From the NCBI GenBank assembly GCA_023442635.1, contig JAEZYR010000157.1, positions 1 to 18,543 of the forward strand: a DNA stretch of 18,543 nt. Reading direction: 5' to 3'. Within the stretch, counting starts at the first letter, position 1. Every line of letters begins with the position of its first letter. The translations under genes were made by a program, and so were the position numbers. This DNA is from Bacillota bacterium (GTDB lineage: Bacteria; Bacillota; Clostridia; Saccharofermentanales; Fastidiosipilaceae). Of this stretch, positions 1-6,696 are shown piece by piece. Under the pieces are notes generated by a model, which was not told the origin of the DNA, did no database searches, and was given only the letters and a program-made list of their open reading frames with translations.

Positions 1-39
1 ATCAGAAGGTTGTGGATTCGATCTCTGCAGGGCGCGCCA
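1..39 (+). tRNA. tRNA 3' end, partial; probably tRNA-Arg
   Basis: The window opens inside a tRNA. Visible parts are a T arm (stem 12-16 with 24-28, loop TTCGATC at 17-23), a 3' acceptor strand AGGGCGC at 29-35, discriminator G at 36 and an encoded CCA at 37-39. A rho-independent terminator follows seven bases later. The first bases (ATCAGA) fit the 3' side of an anticodon stem. The implied 5' acceptor GCGCCCT and G discriminator resemble Gram-positive tRNA-Arg, but the anticodon lies outside the window, so the amino acid is inferred. The last T-stem pair is A-U instead of the near-universal G53-C61. Confidence 0.8.
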
Positions 40-45
40 CGATGA

Positions 46-72
46 ACGGCTCGGAAACGAGCCGTGTTTTTA
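46..72 (+). terminator. Rho-independent terminator of the tRNA
   Basis: A perfect 8-bp stem (ACGGCTCG at 46-53 with CGAGCCGT at 58-65) closes a GAAA tetraloop and is followed by GTTTTT. It sits just after the tRNA CCA end. Confidence 0.9.
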
Positions 73-129
73 TTGCTGAAAAGGTGGAGATTCCTTGTGC
101 CGATGTTAAGATTAACCGCGTTTCAGGCT

Positions 130-158
130 TTGACAGCTTGTTTTTTGCTGTTTTGAGT
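130..158 (+). promoter_or_regulatory. Possible tig promoter
   Basis: A perfect -35 hexamer TTGACA lies at 130-135. At 17 bp spacing the -10 position reads TTGAGT (153-158), only 3 of 6 matches, so the assignment is weak. A promoter is expected here because the tRNA terminator lies upstream. A short GGGG-AAAT-CCCC inverted repeat at 171-182 lies between this site and the ribosome binding site. Confidence 0.3.
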
Positions 159-203
159 TTTTGAAATTAAGGGGAAATCCCCCGTTTTGTACAGGAGGAC
201 CGG

Positions 204-1610
204 ATGGCCAAACTTGAGAAAAAAGATAAGAACCTTGTAGAACTACAGTTCACGATTCCAGCAGAGCGTTTTGAGGAAGGTTTAGAGAAGGCCTATCGCC
301 GTAACCGCCAGCGCTTTACGATTCCCGGCTTCCGTAAGGGCAAAGCTCCGATGGGCTTGGTCATTCGCTATTATGGCGAGGGTGTTCTTTATGATGACGC
401 CATTCAGGCTGTTGTACCCGAAGCTTTGGCGGCTGCCATCGAAGAACATCATTTAGAGCCAGTCGCTCAGCCAGCCATTGATATCGTTAGCATTGGTCGC
501 GGTAAGGATCTAGAAATTAAGGCGGAAGTAACCCTCAAGCCAGAAGTTAAGTTGGGTGATTATAGAGGTGTCGAGGCGATCAAACCTGCAGTCGAGGTAA
601 CTGAAGAACAGGTTGATCGTGAGTTAGAGCGCGTGAGACAGCGCAATGCTCGACTGGTCACCGTAGAAGACCGCCCTGTTCAGAAGGACGATACGGTACT
701 CATTGACTACAAGGGCGAAAAAGATGGTGTGGCCTTTGAAGGTGGTACGGCAGAAGACTATCGCCTAAAGATTGGCTCCAACAGCTTTATCCCAGGATTT
801 GAGGATCAAATTATTGGCCACGAGACGGGCGAAGAATTTGATATCCAGGTAACCTTCCCAGAAGATTATCACGAGAAATCTTTGGCAGGGCAGGAAGTCG
901 TCTTCCACATCAAGCTCAAAGAAATTCAGTTTAATGAATTGCCTGTCTTGGATGATGAGTTTGCAAAGGATGTTAGCGAATGGGATACCTTGGCCGAGTA
1001 TCGCAAGGAACTGCGTGAAGGTCTTGAGAAGTCCAGAGAGGAGATGGCAGAGGCTCAATTCGAGAACAATGCCGTCGAGGCTGCCATTGCGCGTGCCGAA
1101 GTTGATATTCCAGCAGTGATGATCGAAAACCGTATGGATCAAATTGCGAACGAGCAGGCCCAAGCCTACACCGCTCAGGGTATCCCTTTTGAAACCCTTT
1201 TGGGATACATGGGACAAACACGAGAGGAATTCCGTGAGCGCTTCCGCGAACAGGCAGAGCGTCAGGTGAAGGGCAGCCTTGTTCTTGAGGCTATCGCGAA
1301 GGCTGAGAAGCTCGAAGCCGAAGAGGCCGATTTCGAAGAGCAGTTCCAGAACCTGGCTCAGCAGTATCGTATGGAGCTAGAGGAAGTCAAGCGCTATTTG
1401 GATAACGAAGAGGGTCGCAAGGGTCTGAGTGAACAGATTCTCCTCCAAAAGGCTGCTCGCTTGGTACGTGACAGCGCCTTCCCTCAAGCAGAACCCCAAG
1501 AGGAACTTGAGGTCAAGGCTCCCGAAAAGGCTGAGGGCAAGGGTGACGAAGCTTCTGAGACGAAGGCGCCGAAGAAGACTCGGAAAAGCAAGAAGACAGA
1601 GGAAGCCTGA
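204..1610 (+). CDS. tig: Trigger factor, ribosome-associated chaperone and prolyl isomerase
   Basis: Trigger factor binds at the ribosomal exit tunnel, shields nascent chains, and has peptidyl-prolyl cis-trans isomerase activity. The ribosome-docking signature GFRKGKAP is at residues 42-49 of the N-terminal domain. The FKBP-type isomerase domain spans about 160-242 (DTVLIDYKG, then IPGFEDQIIG), and the helical C-terminal chaperone domain runs from about 250 to 430. At 468 residues it is somewhat longer than usual (about 430) because of a low-complexity Lys/Glu tail after about residue 430. The ATG start is set by AGGAGG at 193-198, five bases upstream. It is the first of tig-clpP-clpX, a common bacterial order, but its own terminator separates it from clpP. 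Family assignment is secure. Confidence 0.98.
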   Translation: MAKLEKKDKNLVELQFTIPAERFEEGLEKAYRRNRQRFTIPGFRKGKAPMGLVIRYYGEGVLYDDAIQAVVPEALAAAIEEHHLEPVAQPAIDIVSIGRGKDLEIKAEVTLKPEVKLGDYRGVEAIKPAVEVTEEQVDRELERVRQRNARLVTVEDRPVQKDDTVLIDYKGEKDGVAFEGGTAEDYRLKIGSNSFIPGFEDQIIGHETGEEFDIQVTFPEDYHEKSLAGQEVVFHIKLKEIQFNELPVLDDEFAKDVSEWDTLAEYRKELREGLEKSREEMAEAQFENNAVEAAIARAEVDIPAVMIENRMDQIANEQAQAYTAQGIPFETLLGYMGQTREEFRERFREQAERQVKGSLVLEAIAKAEKLEAEEADFEEQFQNLAQQYRMELEEVKRYLDNEEGRKGLSEQILLQKAARLVRDSAFPQAEPQEELEVKAPEKAEGKGDEASETKAPKKTRKSKKTEEA

Positions 1611-1638
1611 TCTTTATTCACGCTCTCCGCTTACAACT

Positions 1639-1682
1639 GCCGAACTTAGTCCTGCCTGTGTGGGGCTAAGTTCGGTCTTTTT
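1639..1682 (+). terminator. Rho-independent terminator after tig
   Basis: A perfect 10-bp stem, CCGAACTTAG (1640-1649) with CTAAGTTCGG (1666-1675), can extend inward by TCC/GGG and is followed by TCTTTTT. It uncouples tig from clpP. Confidence 0.9.
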
Positions 1683-1685
1683 GAC

Positions 1686-1714
1686 TTGCAAAGGAACGAA
1701 GATTTAGGTATCAT
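1686..1714 (+). promoter_or_regulatory. clpP promoter
   Basis: TTGCAA (1686-1691, 4 of 6 to the -35 consensus) and TATCAT (1709-1714, 5 of 6 to -10) are separated by exactly 17 bp. Transcription would start near 1720-1722, leaving a leader of about 90 bases before clpP. The leader can pair GGCTG (1752-1756) with CAGCC (1791-1795) just ahead of the ribosome binding site. Confidence 0.6.
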
Positions 1715-1720
1715 TCCGAA

Positions 1721-1737
1721 AGACAAAGAAAGACAAA
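1721..1737 (+). promoter_or_regulatory. CtsR-box-like direct heptad repeat at the clpP start region
   Basis: AGACAAA (1721-1727), GAA, AGACAAA (1731-1737) is a tandem heptad with a 3-base spacer and 10-bp period. Known CtsR operators of Gram-positive clp genes have the form (A/G)GTCAAA-N3-(A/G)GTCAAA. Spacing and six of seven positions match; the third base is A instead of T in both copies. It lies on the predicted transcription start, where a repressor would act. Whether a CtsR exists in this organism cannot be seen here. Confidence 0.5.
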
Positions 1738-1812
1738 CTGATATGTTTTAAGGCTGGAGACCCGCAATCGCAAATTCGCTGATGGGGCAACAGCCCAGAA
1801 AGGATGGATACA

Positions 1813-2400
1813 ATGAGTTTAGTACCAATGGTCATTGAGCAGACCAACCGCGGTGAGCGTTCCTACGATATTTATTCCCGCTTGCTGAAAGAGCGCATTA
1901 TCATTTTGAGTGAAGATGTCAATCACGCAACAGCTAGTCTGGTGACTGCCCAGCTGCTTTTTTTAGAAGCTGAGGATCCAGAAAAAGATATTCAGTTTTA
2001 CATCAATAGTCCTGGAGGCGAGGTCAATAGCGGTTTGATGATTTTTGACACCATGCAATATATCAAGCCAGACGTGCAAACCATTTGTATGGGCATGTGC
2101 GCGAGCATGGGAGCGGTGTTGTTAGCTGCTGGAGCGAAGGGCAAGCGCTTTGCCCTGCCGAACGCCGAAGTTATGATTCATCAACCTTCAGGAGGTACCC
2201 AGGGTCAGGCTTCTGACATCTCGATTGCCGCTGAGCACATCCTGAAAATGCGCAAGCGACTGAATGAAATTTTGGCTGAGCGGACAGGTCAGAGCATTGA
2301 ACAGATCCAGCTCGATACCGAACGAGACCGTTGGCTAAGTGCCCAAGAGGCTTTGGAATACGGCATTGTAGACCATATCATGACGAGAGAAGATGCTTAA
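1813..2400 (+). CDS. clpP: ATP-dependent Clp protease proteolytic subunit
   Basis: ClpP is the serine peptidase that forms the two-ring chamber into which ClpX or ClpC feeds unfolded substrates. Counting from ATG 1813 the protein has 195 residues, the usual length. The catalytic triad is Ser98 (in CASMGA), His123 (in MIHQPSGG) and Asp172 (in DTERDRW); the INSPGG loop is at 65-70. An in-frame ATG at 1804 would add three residues, but AAAGGA at 1799-1804 is correctly spaced (8 bases) only for ATG 1813, and that start gives the standard N-terminus (MSLVPMVIEQTNRGERSYD). It overlaps clpX by one base (TAATG), implying a clpPX operon giving linked expression of protease and unfoldase. Confidence 0.98.
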   Translation: MSLVPMVIEQTNRGERSYDIYSRLLKERIIILSEDVNHATASLVTAQLLFLEAEDPEKDIQFYINSPGGEVNSGLMIFDTMQYIKPDVQTICMGMCASMGAVLLAAGAKGKRFALPNAEVMIHQPSGGTQGQASDISIAAEHILKMRKRLNEILAERTGQSIEQIQLDTERDRWLSAQEALEYGIVDHIMTREDA

Positions 2401-3878
2401 TGGCAGACGATAGAGAACAGCGTCATTCAGAGCAAAAAGACGCTCAGAAGGAAACTAAAAACACGCCCAAGAAGCCTGAAAGCAGTGTTGAAACGCCCAA
2501 GCAGGAGCTGGATTTGAGCCTCATTTCCGAATTGCTTGGTGAAGACTTCGATGGTCAGCAGATGAACGAAGAGCAGGCGGCTTACTTGCAAGAATTACTT
2601 GAGCAAGCAGGGTCATCAGCTTTTGGACAATTCGAGCGCAAGTGTTCTTTTTGCGGTCGAAGCGAACATGAAGTTGAGCATATGCTGGCTGGACCAGATG
2701 CGCTTATTTGTGATCGCTGTGTGCAGCTTTGTGTCGAGACGATGCAAGAGCAAAAGCAGAAGGAGCGCCTGAATGGGGGCGAGCTCTCATTGCCAACACC
2801 CGCGGAACTCAAGGCAGAGATGGATGCCTATGTCATTGGTCAGGATGATGCCAAGCGGGCGCTGGCGGTGGCGGTCTATAACCACTACAAGCGTGTCTTA
2901 GCACATGAGCGGCGCCTGCTGGGAGAGGAAACGGATGAAGAGCCAGAGGTCGAGGTCCAGAAAAGCAATATTCTTCTCTTAGGCCCGACTGGCAGTGGCA
3001 AAACACTCTTGGCACAGACGTTAGCTAGAGTTCTGCAAGTGCCTTTTGCTATCGCTGACGCGACGGCCTTAACTGAGGCGGGCTACGTTGGCGAAGATGT
3101 CGAGAATATCTTGCTGCGTTTGTTACAGAATGCGAATTTCGATATCAAGAGTGCTGAGCGTGGCATCATTTATATCGACGAAATTGACAAGATTACCCGG
3201 CGTTCTGACAACCCCTCAATTACCCGAGATGTCAGCGGTGAGGGTGTCCAGCAAGCCCTGCTGAAAATTCTAGAATCGACGATTGCAAATGTGCCTCGAC
3301 AGGGTGGGCGCAAGCATCCTAATCAAGAATTCATACAAATTGACACCAGCCACATTCTATTTATTTGTGGCGGCGCCTTTGATGGCCTCGAAAAAATGAT
3401 TGCTAATCGCATGGGGCAAGGCGGCATGGGCTTTGGGGCTGATCTCAAATCACCCAAGCGTCATGAGGATCCTAAGCTTCTAAAAGAATTGATGCCAGAG
3501 GATCTCTTGCGTTTTGGTCTGATCCCTGAATTTATTGGACGCGTACCAGTTGTCGTTTCACTCGAGTCATTAGACGAAGATGCACTTGTGCGTATTTTGC
3601 AAGAACCACGCAATGCGCTGATCAAACAGTATCAGTACCTATTTGCACTCGATGGTGTTGAGCTGGATTTCAGCCAGGAAGCCATCCGCCGAATTGCTCA
3701 AATTGCCCTTAAGCGTAAGACCGGGGCAAGGGCTTTGCGGGCTATTTTAGAAGAGCGCATGCAAACTTTGATGTTTGACTTACCTTCTCAGCCAGATGTG
3801 ATTGCCTGTCACATCAACCAAGCCTTTATTGATGGTGAAGGACCTGCTGAGTTAGAACGCCAATCAGCAGCGGGGTAA
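2400..3878 (+). CDS. clpX: ATP-dependent Clp protease ATP-binding subunit ClpX
   Basis: ClpX is the AAA+ unfoldase that recognises tagged substrates and threads them into ClpP. From the ATG overlapping the clpP stop it has 492 residues, against about 420 for typical ClpX. The excess is mainly an N-terminal polar and acidic stretch of about 80 residues before the zinc-binding domain (Cys82, Cys85, Cys104, Cys107). The AAA+ core has Walker A GPTGSGKT (195-202), pore loop GYVG (228-231), Walker B IIYIDEID (256-263), RKH loop (304-306), GRVP with the likely arginine finger (about 381) and sensor 2 GAR (442-444). The ClpP-docking loop reads MGF (343-345) where the classical motif is IGF. A start at 2331 would run deep into clpP and adds no conserved sequence. 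Confidence 0.98.
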   Translation: MADDREQRHSEQKDAQKETKNTPKKPESSVETPKQELDLSLISELLGEDFDGQQMNEEQAAYLQELLEQAGSSAFGQFERKCSFCGRSEHEVEHMLAGPDALICDRCVQLCVETMQEQKQKERLNGGELSLPTPAELKAEMDAYVIGQDDAKRALAVAVYNHYKRVLAHERRLLGEETDEEPEVEVQKSNILLLGPTGSGKTLLAQTLARVLQVPFAIADATALTEAGYVGEDVENILLRLLQNANFDIKSAERGIIYIDEIDKITRRSDNPSITRDVSGEGVQQALLKILESTIANVPRQGGRKHPNQEFIQIDTSHILFICGGAFDGLEKMIANRMGQGGMGFGADLKSPKRHEDPKLLKELMPEDLLRFGLIPEFIGRVPVVVSLESLDEDALVRILQEPRNALIKQYQYLFALDGVELDFSQEAIRRIAQIALKRKTGARALRAILEERMQTLMFDLPSQPDVIACHINQAFIDGEGPAELERQSAAG

Positions 3879-3934
3879 CGCAAAAAGCATAGCGCTAGGG
3901 CAGATTAGGCTTGATAAGGTCCTTTTAGGAAGAA

Positions 3935-3967
3935 AACGGCATCTCTAGAGAAGATAGAGCTGCCGTT
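3935..3967 (+). terminator. Long hairpin between clpX and the next gene, possible terminator
   Basis: AACGGCA (3935-3941) pairs with TGCCGTT (3961-3967), and after a one-base mismatch CTCTA (3943-3947) pairs with TAGAG (3955-3959), giving about 12 bp with a 7-base loop. The following bases (ATGCTTTG) lack a real U run, so it may end clpPX transcripts weakly, protect a 3' end, or serve another role. Confidence 0.45.
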
Positions 3968-4014
3968 ATGCTTTGGGGGCGAACGCAAAAGAAAGCGCGT
4001 TCAAAGGAGGCCTT

Positions 4015-4308
4015 ATGGAAAAGCAAGAAAGAGAAAACAGGCACACGGCAAACAAGGAACGCCGCTGGCAACAGGAAAGAGCGAGTTGGGAGCTAGTCGA
4101 TCACGTGGGGCGCTTGAGCACCAGTCAGAGTGGTTGGCAGCGAGAAGTGAATATTGTTGCCTGGAATGGAGCGGCTCCGCGCTTAGATATCCGAGATTGG
4201 AATCCCGAGCATAATAAGATGGGGCGGGGCATTACGCTTAATGCCAGTGAGGTGTTGCAACTCACAAGCTTGCTGCAGCAGTTTGACCCGCAAAAAGCAG
4301 GTATCTAA
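4015..4308 (+). CDS. YdbC/PC4-like single-stranded nucleic-acid-binding protein
   Basis: This is a 97-residue protein. Residues about 24-90 match what I know of the bacterial YdbC family, related to the ssDNA-binding transcriptional coactivator PC4: the motif W-x-REVNIVAWNG (41-52), then LDIRDWNPEH (58-67) and GRGITL (70-75). Family members fold as dimeric beta-sheet ssDNA binders. The cellular role in bacteria is poorly defined, and I infer only nucleic-acid binding. The first 23 residues are charged and likely disordered. The ATG is set by AAGGAGG at 4004-4010, four bases upstream; an upstream TTG at 3973 has no such site. It appears monocistronic, between the clpX hairpin and a strong terminator. 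Confidence 0.8.
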   Translation: MEKQERENRHTANKERRWQQERASWELVDHVGRLSTSQSGWQREVNIVAWNGAAPRLDIRDWNPEHNKMGRGITLNASEVLQLTSLLQQFDPQKAGI

Positions 4309-4325
4309 GTGGGCGTTTTCAGCAG

Positions 4326-4358
4326 AAAAACAGGGCTTCTCAAGAAGCCCTGTTTTTT
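4326..4358 (+). terminator. Rho-independent terminator, likely bidirectional
   Basis: CAGGGCTTCT (4331-4340) and AGAAGCCCTG (4343-4352) are a perfect 10-bp inverted repeat flanked by AAAAA on the left and TTTTTT on the right, so it could terminate from either strand. It closes the small YdbC-like gene. Confidence 0.95.
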
Positions 4359-4374
4359 GTAGAACTAAGGGCAC

Positions 4375-4403
4375 TTGTTACGGTGAATAATATGAGCTAA
4401 ATT
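4375..4403 (+). promoter_or_regulatory. Probable promoter of the araC-type/yitT pair
   Basis: TTGTTA (4375-4380, 4 of 6) and TAAATT (4398-4403, 4 of 6) are 17 bp apart and lie directly between a strong terminator and the regulator gene, so a promoter is needed here. Confidence 0.45.
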
Positions 4404-4436
4404 AAATAGTACGCAGTGAGGAAGGAGTCAGAGTAC

Positions 4437-5390
4437 GTGCTTGAGAATCTGGTGCCCCTTTTGGATGAGAGCATTCTCAATACGGCAGGCTCGATCCCCT
4501 TGGTTTTTCAGGGCGCATTGCGCAGCATGCCGACTGAAACAAGGGTGGAGACGGCTAGCCAGCATGGTACACATGAGCTGACCTACCTTCGTCAGGGTCG
4601 CATGCGCTATTACGTAGGCGGGCGTGAATATGTGCTAAACAGTGGAGATAGCATTGTGATCCGCCCAGATCGCTCGCATACCTATGTGGCCGAAGAGGGA
4701 CCAGTTGATGCGGTCTGCGTTTACTTTGGCTTTGTCAATAAGTTAAAAGAAGGCGAAGCCGGGATGGCGGCAGCCAATGTTTCGCTCCAAGATTTTTTTC
4801 GCTTTGCCGAAGAGGGTTTAACCGAGGGAAAAGGGCTGGTCGAAGATTGTTTTATGGTAACGGGGCCTTATCGCCAGACGGTAGGGCGCTTGGTTGAGCG
4901 CATTGTTCTCGAAAAAGAACGAAAGGATTATGCTCAGGATCTACTCTTGCGCTGCTTGTCCATTGAATTGGTCATCGAAGTGAGCCGGTCTTTACGTCAA
5001 GCTTGGGAGCAGCAACTACGCCTTCAGCAAGCCAAACTGAGAGAGCTGATTCAAATTGGTCAGGACTACATAGCAGAGCACTACGCGCGCAATATCAGTA
5101 TTGCAGATGTGGCGAATTATGTCTTTCTGAGCCCTAGCTACTTTGCTAGAGTCTTCAAGCAGGAACTCGGCATTACGCCGCTTGCCTATTTACTTCAGAA
5201 GCGTATCGAGCATGCTTGTGATCTTTTGAGGCACACGGACTTAAAAGTAGCTACTGTGGCGAGTCGGGTAGGTTTTTTGAACTCGCAGCGTTTTAACGCC
5301 GCTTTTCGCAAACAAATGCAGATGACACCGATGGCTTACCGCCAAAAGCGCCTACATCAAGAAGAGGAGAAGGTGGATGGAATTATTTAA
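4437..5390 (+). CDS. AraC-family transcriptional regulator with N-terminal cupin
   Basis: The product has 317 residues from GTG 4437. The N-terminal half is a cupin-type sensing domain (about 45-85: HELTYLRQGRMRYYVGG, then SGDSIVIRPDRSHTY). The C-terminal half (about 206-306) is a double helix-turn-helix AraC/XylS domain, with ISIADVANYVFLSPSYFARVFKQ and the second helix pair VATVASRVGFLNSQRFNAAFRK. The region before it is coiled-coil-like. Ligand and targets are unknown; AraC proteins of this layout often sense sugars or other small molecules. The GTG is preceded by AAGGAG (4422-4427) with a 9-base spacer; the upstream in-frame GTG at 4416 begins inside that ribosome binding site and is rejected. 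The gene overlaps yitT by 14 bases, suggesting it controls or co-operates with that membrane protein. Confidence 0.93.
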   Translation: MLENLVPLLDESILNTAGSIPLVFQGALRSMPTETRVETASQHGTHELTYLRQGRMRYYVGGREYVLNSGDSIVIRPDRSHTYVAEEGPVDAVCVYFGFVNKLKEGEAGMAAANVSLQDFFRFAEEGLTEGKGLVEDCFMVTGPYRQTVGRLVERIVLEKERKDYAQDLLLRCLSIELVIEVSRSLRQAWEQQLRLQQAKLRELIQIGQDYIAEHYARNISIADVANYVFLSPSYFARVFKQELGITPLAYLLQKRIEHACDLLRHTDLKVATVASRVGFLNSQRFNAAFRKQMQMTPMAYRQKRLHQEEEKVDGII

Positions 5391-6315
5391 ACGTGGCCTG
5401 AAGCGTATAGGCACAAAAGCCTTTGCTTATGAGATGGGCATGATGCTCTTAGGATCTTTGCTGAGTGCCGCAGCTATTAATCTTTTTTTCTTGCCTGCCA
5501 ATTTGACGATGGGCGGAATGAGCGGCTTTGCTTCCATCTTGCATTTATTGCCTGGCCTTTCAATTATTCCATTTGGTGTCTTTATTATTCTTTTGAATAT
5601 TCCTGTTTTTATGTTGGGCGCCTTCAAAGTCAGCCGCCGTTTTCTGGTTAGCAGCTTGATTGGTACAGTCGTTTATTCCATCATGATTGACCTCACCAAG
5701 CACCCTATAACCCTTTTTTATCAGCACTATATGCAGCAACTGGAACATGGACCAGACCTCTTTCTGGCCGCTGTATTAGGTGGGGCGCTTTATGGCTTTG
5801 GTCTCGGTATGATGCTTCGCGTAGGCTACAATACGGGCGGCACCGATATCATCGCCATTCTCTTTCGACTCAAAACCAAAAAGATCAGCCTGGGGCAAAT
5901 CATCTGGATCATGGATGCCCTTATCATTATGGGCGCTGTATTTGCCTATCGTGGTGATGAAAATGGCAGCGTGACGTTGGCGCTCTATTCAGCTCTTTCA
6001 ATGTACATGACTTCAAAAACCATTGACTTCTGGATGGAAGGTTTCGACTTTAAGCGAACGGCTTTTATTATTTCGCGCCATCCTGACGAAATAACGCAAA
6101 GAGTCATGAAAGAACTTGACCGCGGTGTCACAGCCTTGCAGGGGCAGGGAGGCTATACAGGCCGCGAGCAAAAAGTTCTGGTCACCGTTTTAGAAGCACA
6201 ACAAATTCCTCAGCTGAATGAGATTGTTCAGCACTGTGATGAACATGCTTTTGTCTTTGTGATGGACACAAGAGAAGTTAGGGGCGAAGGTTTTGAGCGA
6301 AAGGCCTTTGGCTAG
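5377..6315 (+). CDS. YitT-family membrane protein (DUF161 plus DUF2179)
   Basis: The product has 312 residues. The N-terminal two thirds hold five or six hydrophobic segments (about 20-40, 45-60, 62-82, 88-106, 127-148 and 173-190) with the glycine-rich family motifs LTMGGMSG (43-50) and YNTGGTD (151-157). The soluble C-terminal part (about 225-300) is a DUF2179 domain, with GYTGREQKVLVTVLE at 259-273. YitT proteins are widespread in Firmicutes; transport has been proposed but the substrate is not established, and I do not assign one. The ATG overlaps the 3' end of the AraC-type gene, with GAGGAGA just upstream, so the two are translationally coupled. No clear terminator follows. Confidence 0.9.
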   Translation: MELFKRGLKRIGTKAFAYEMGMMLLGSLLSAAAINLFFLPANLTMGGMSGFASILHLLPGLSIIPFGVFIILLNIPVFMLGAFKVSRRFLVSSLIGTVVYSIMIDLTKHPITLFYQHYMQQLEHGPDLFLAAVLGGALYGFGLGMMLRVGYNTGGTDIIAILFRLKTKKISLGQIIWIMDALIIMGAVFAYRGDENGSVTLALYSALSMYMTSKTIDFWMEGFDFKRTAFIISRHPDEITQRVMKELDRGVTALQGQGGYTGREQKVLVTVLEAQQIPQLNEIVQHCDEHAFVFVMDTREVRGEGFERKAFG

Positions 6316-6376
6316 CTTATAGAGTAGAAGGAAAGAGCGAATCCAAAGCGTTAGATAGCCTTTAATTTTAGGCGTG

Positions 6377-6405
6377 TTGCAGAAATGTGACAAATACAAT
6401 AGAAT
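6377..6405 (+). promoter_or_regulatory. Probable veg-ispE promoter
   Basis: TTGCAG (6377-6382) and TAGAAT (6400-6405, 5 of 6 to consensus) are 17 bp apart. The predicted start near 6412 lies just before GGAGG at 6428-6432, and argues against the upstream GTG at 6415 as the veg start codon. Confidence 0.5.
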
Positions 6406-6444
6406 TGCTCCATTGTGGATTTTGAATGGAGGCATGGGTACGCT

Positions 6445-6696
6445 GTGATCATCAAGTCAGATCTGGAGCAATGTCGACGCGATATGGAAGCTTATATCGG
6501 ACGACGGATTCGGCTGAAAACGAGTGGTGGCCGCAAGCGCATTATTGTGCACGAGGGCATATTGGACAATTGTTATCCGAATGTCTTTACCGTTCTATGC
6601 CACCAGGGGAAGCCAACCGAAGAATTGGTTTCGTTCAGCTATGTCGATGTGTTGACGGCGGCTGTCGAGGTGGTTGTCGAGAAAGCCAATGAATAA
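6445..6696 (+). CDS. veg: Veg family protein
   Basis: Veg is a short protein typical of Firmicutes; in Bacillus subtilis it has been linked to stimulation of biofilm gene expression, with no known enzymatic role. Counting from GTG 6445 it has 83 residues, the family's usual size. The conserved core is IGRRIRLKTSGGRKR (18-32), then GIL-x3-YPNVF (38-48) and the VSFSYVDVLT block (62-71). The start is a choice: GTG 6415 is in frame but has no ribosome binding site and coincides with the predicted transcription start, whereas GGAGG at 6428-6432 precedes GTG 6445 by 12 bases and gives the normal N-terminal length. It overlaps ispE by 8 bases; veg near ispE is also the arrangement in B. subtilis. 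Confidence 0.9.
   Translation: MIIKSDLEQCRRDMEAYIGRRIRLKTSGGRKRIIVHEGILDNCYPNVFTVLCHQGKPTEELVSFSYVDVLTAAVEVVVEKANE

Noticed and set aside
171..182. GGGG-AAAT-CCCC before tig as a terminator
   Set aside because: The stem is only 4 bp and the following sequence is not a true U run; it lies too close to the start codon.
765..1217. 150-codon open frame on the - strand inside tig
   Set aside because: It lies wholly antisense to a well-matched trigger factor gene, has no ribosome binding site, and resembles no family I know.
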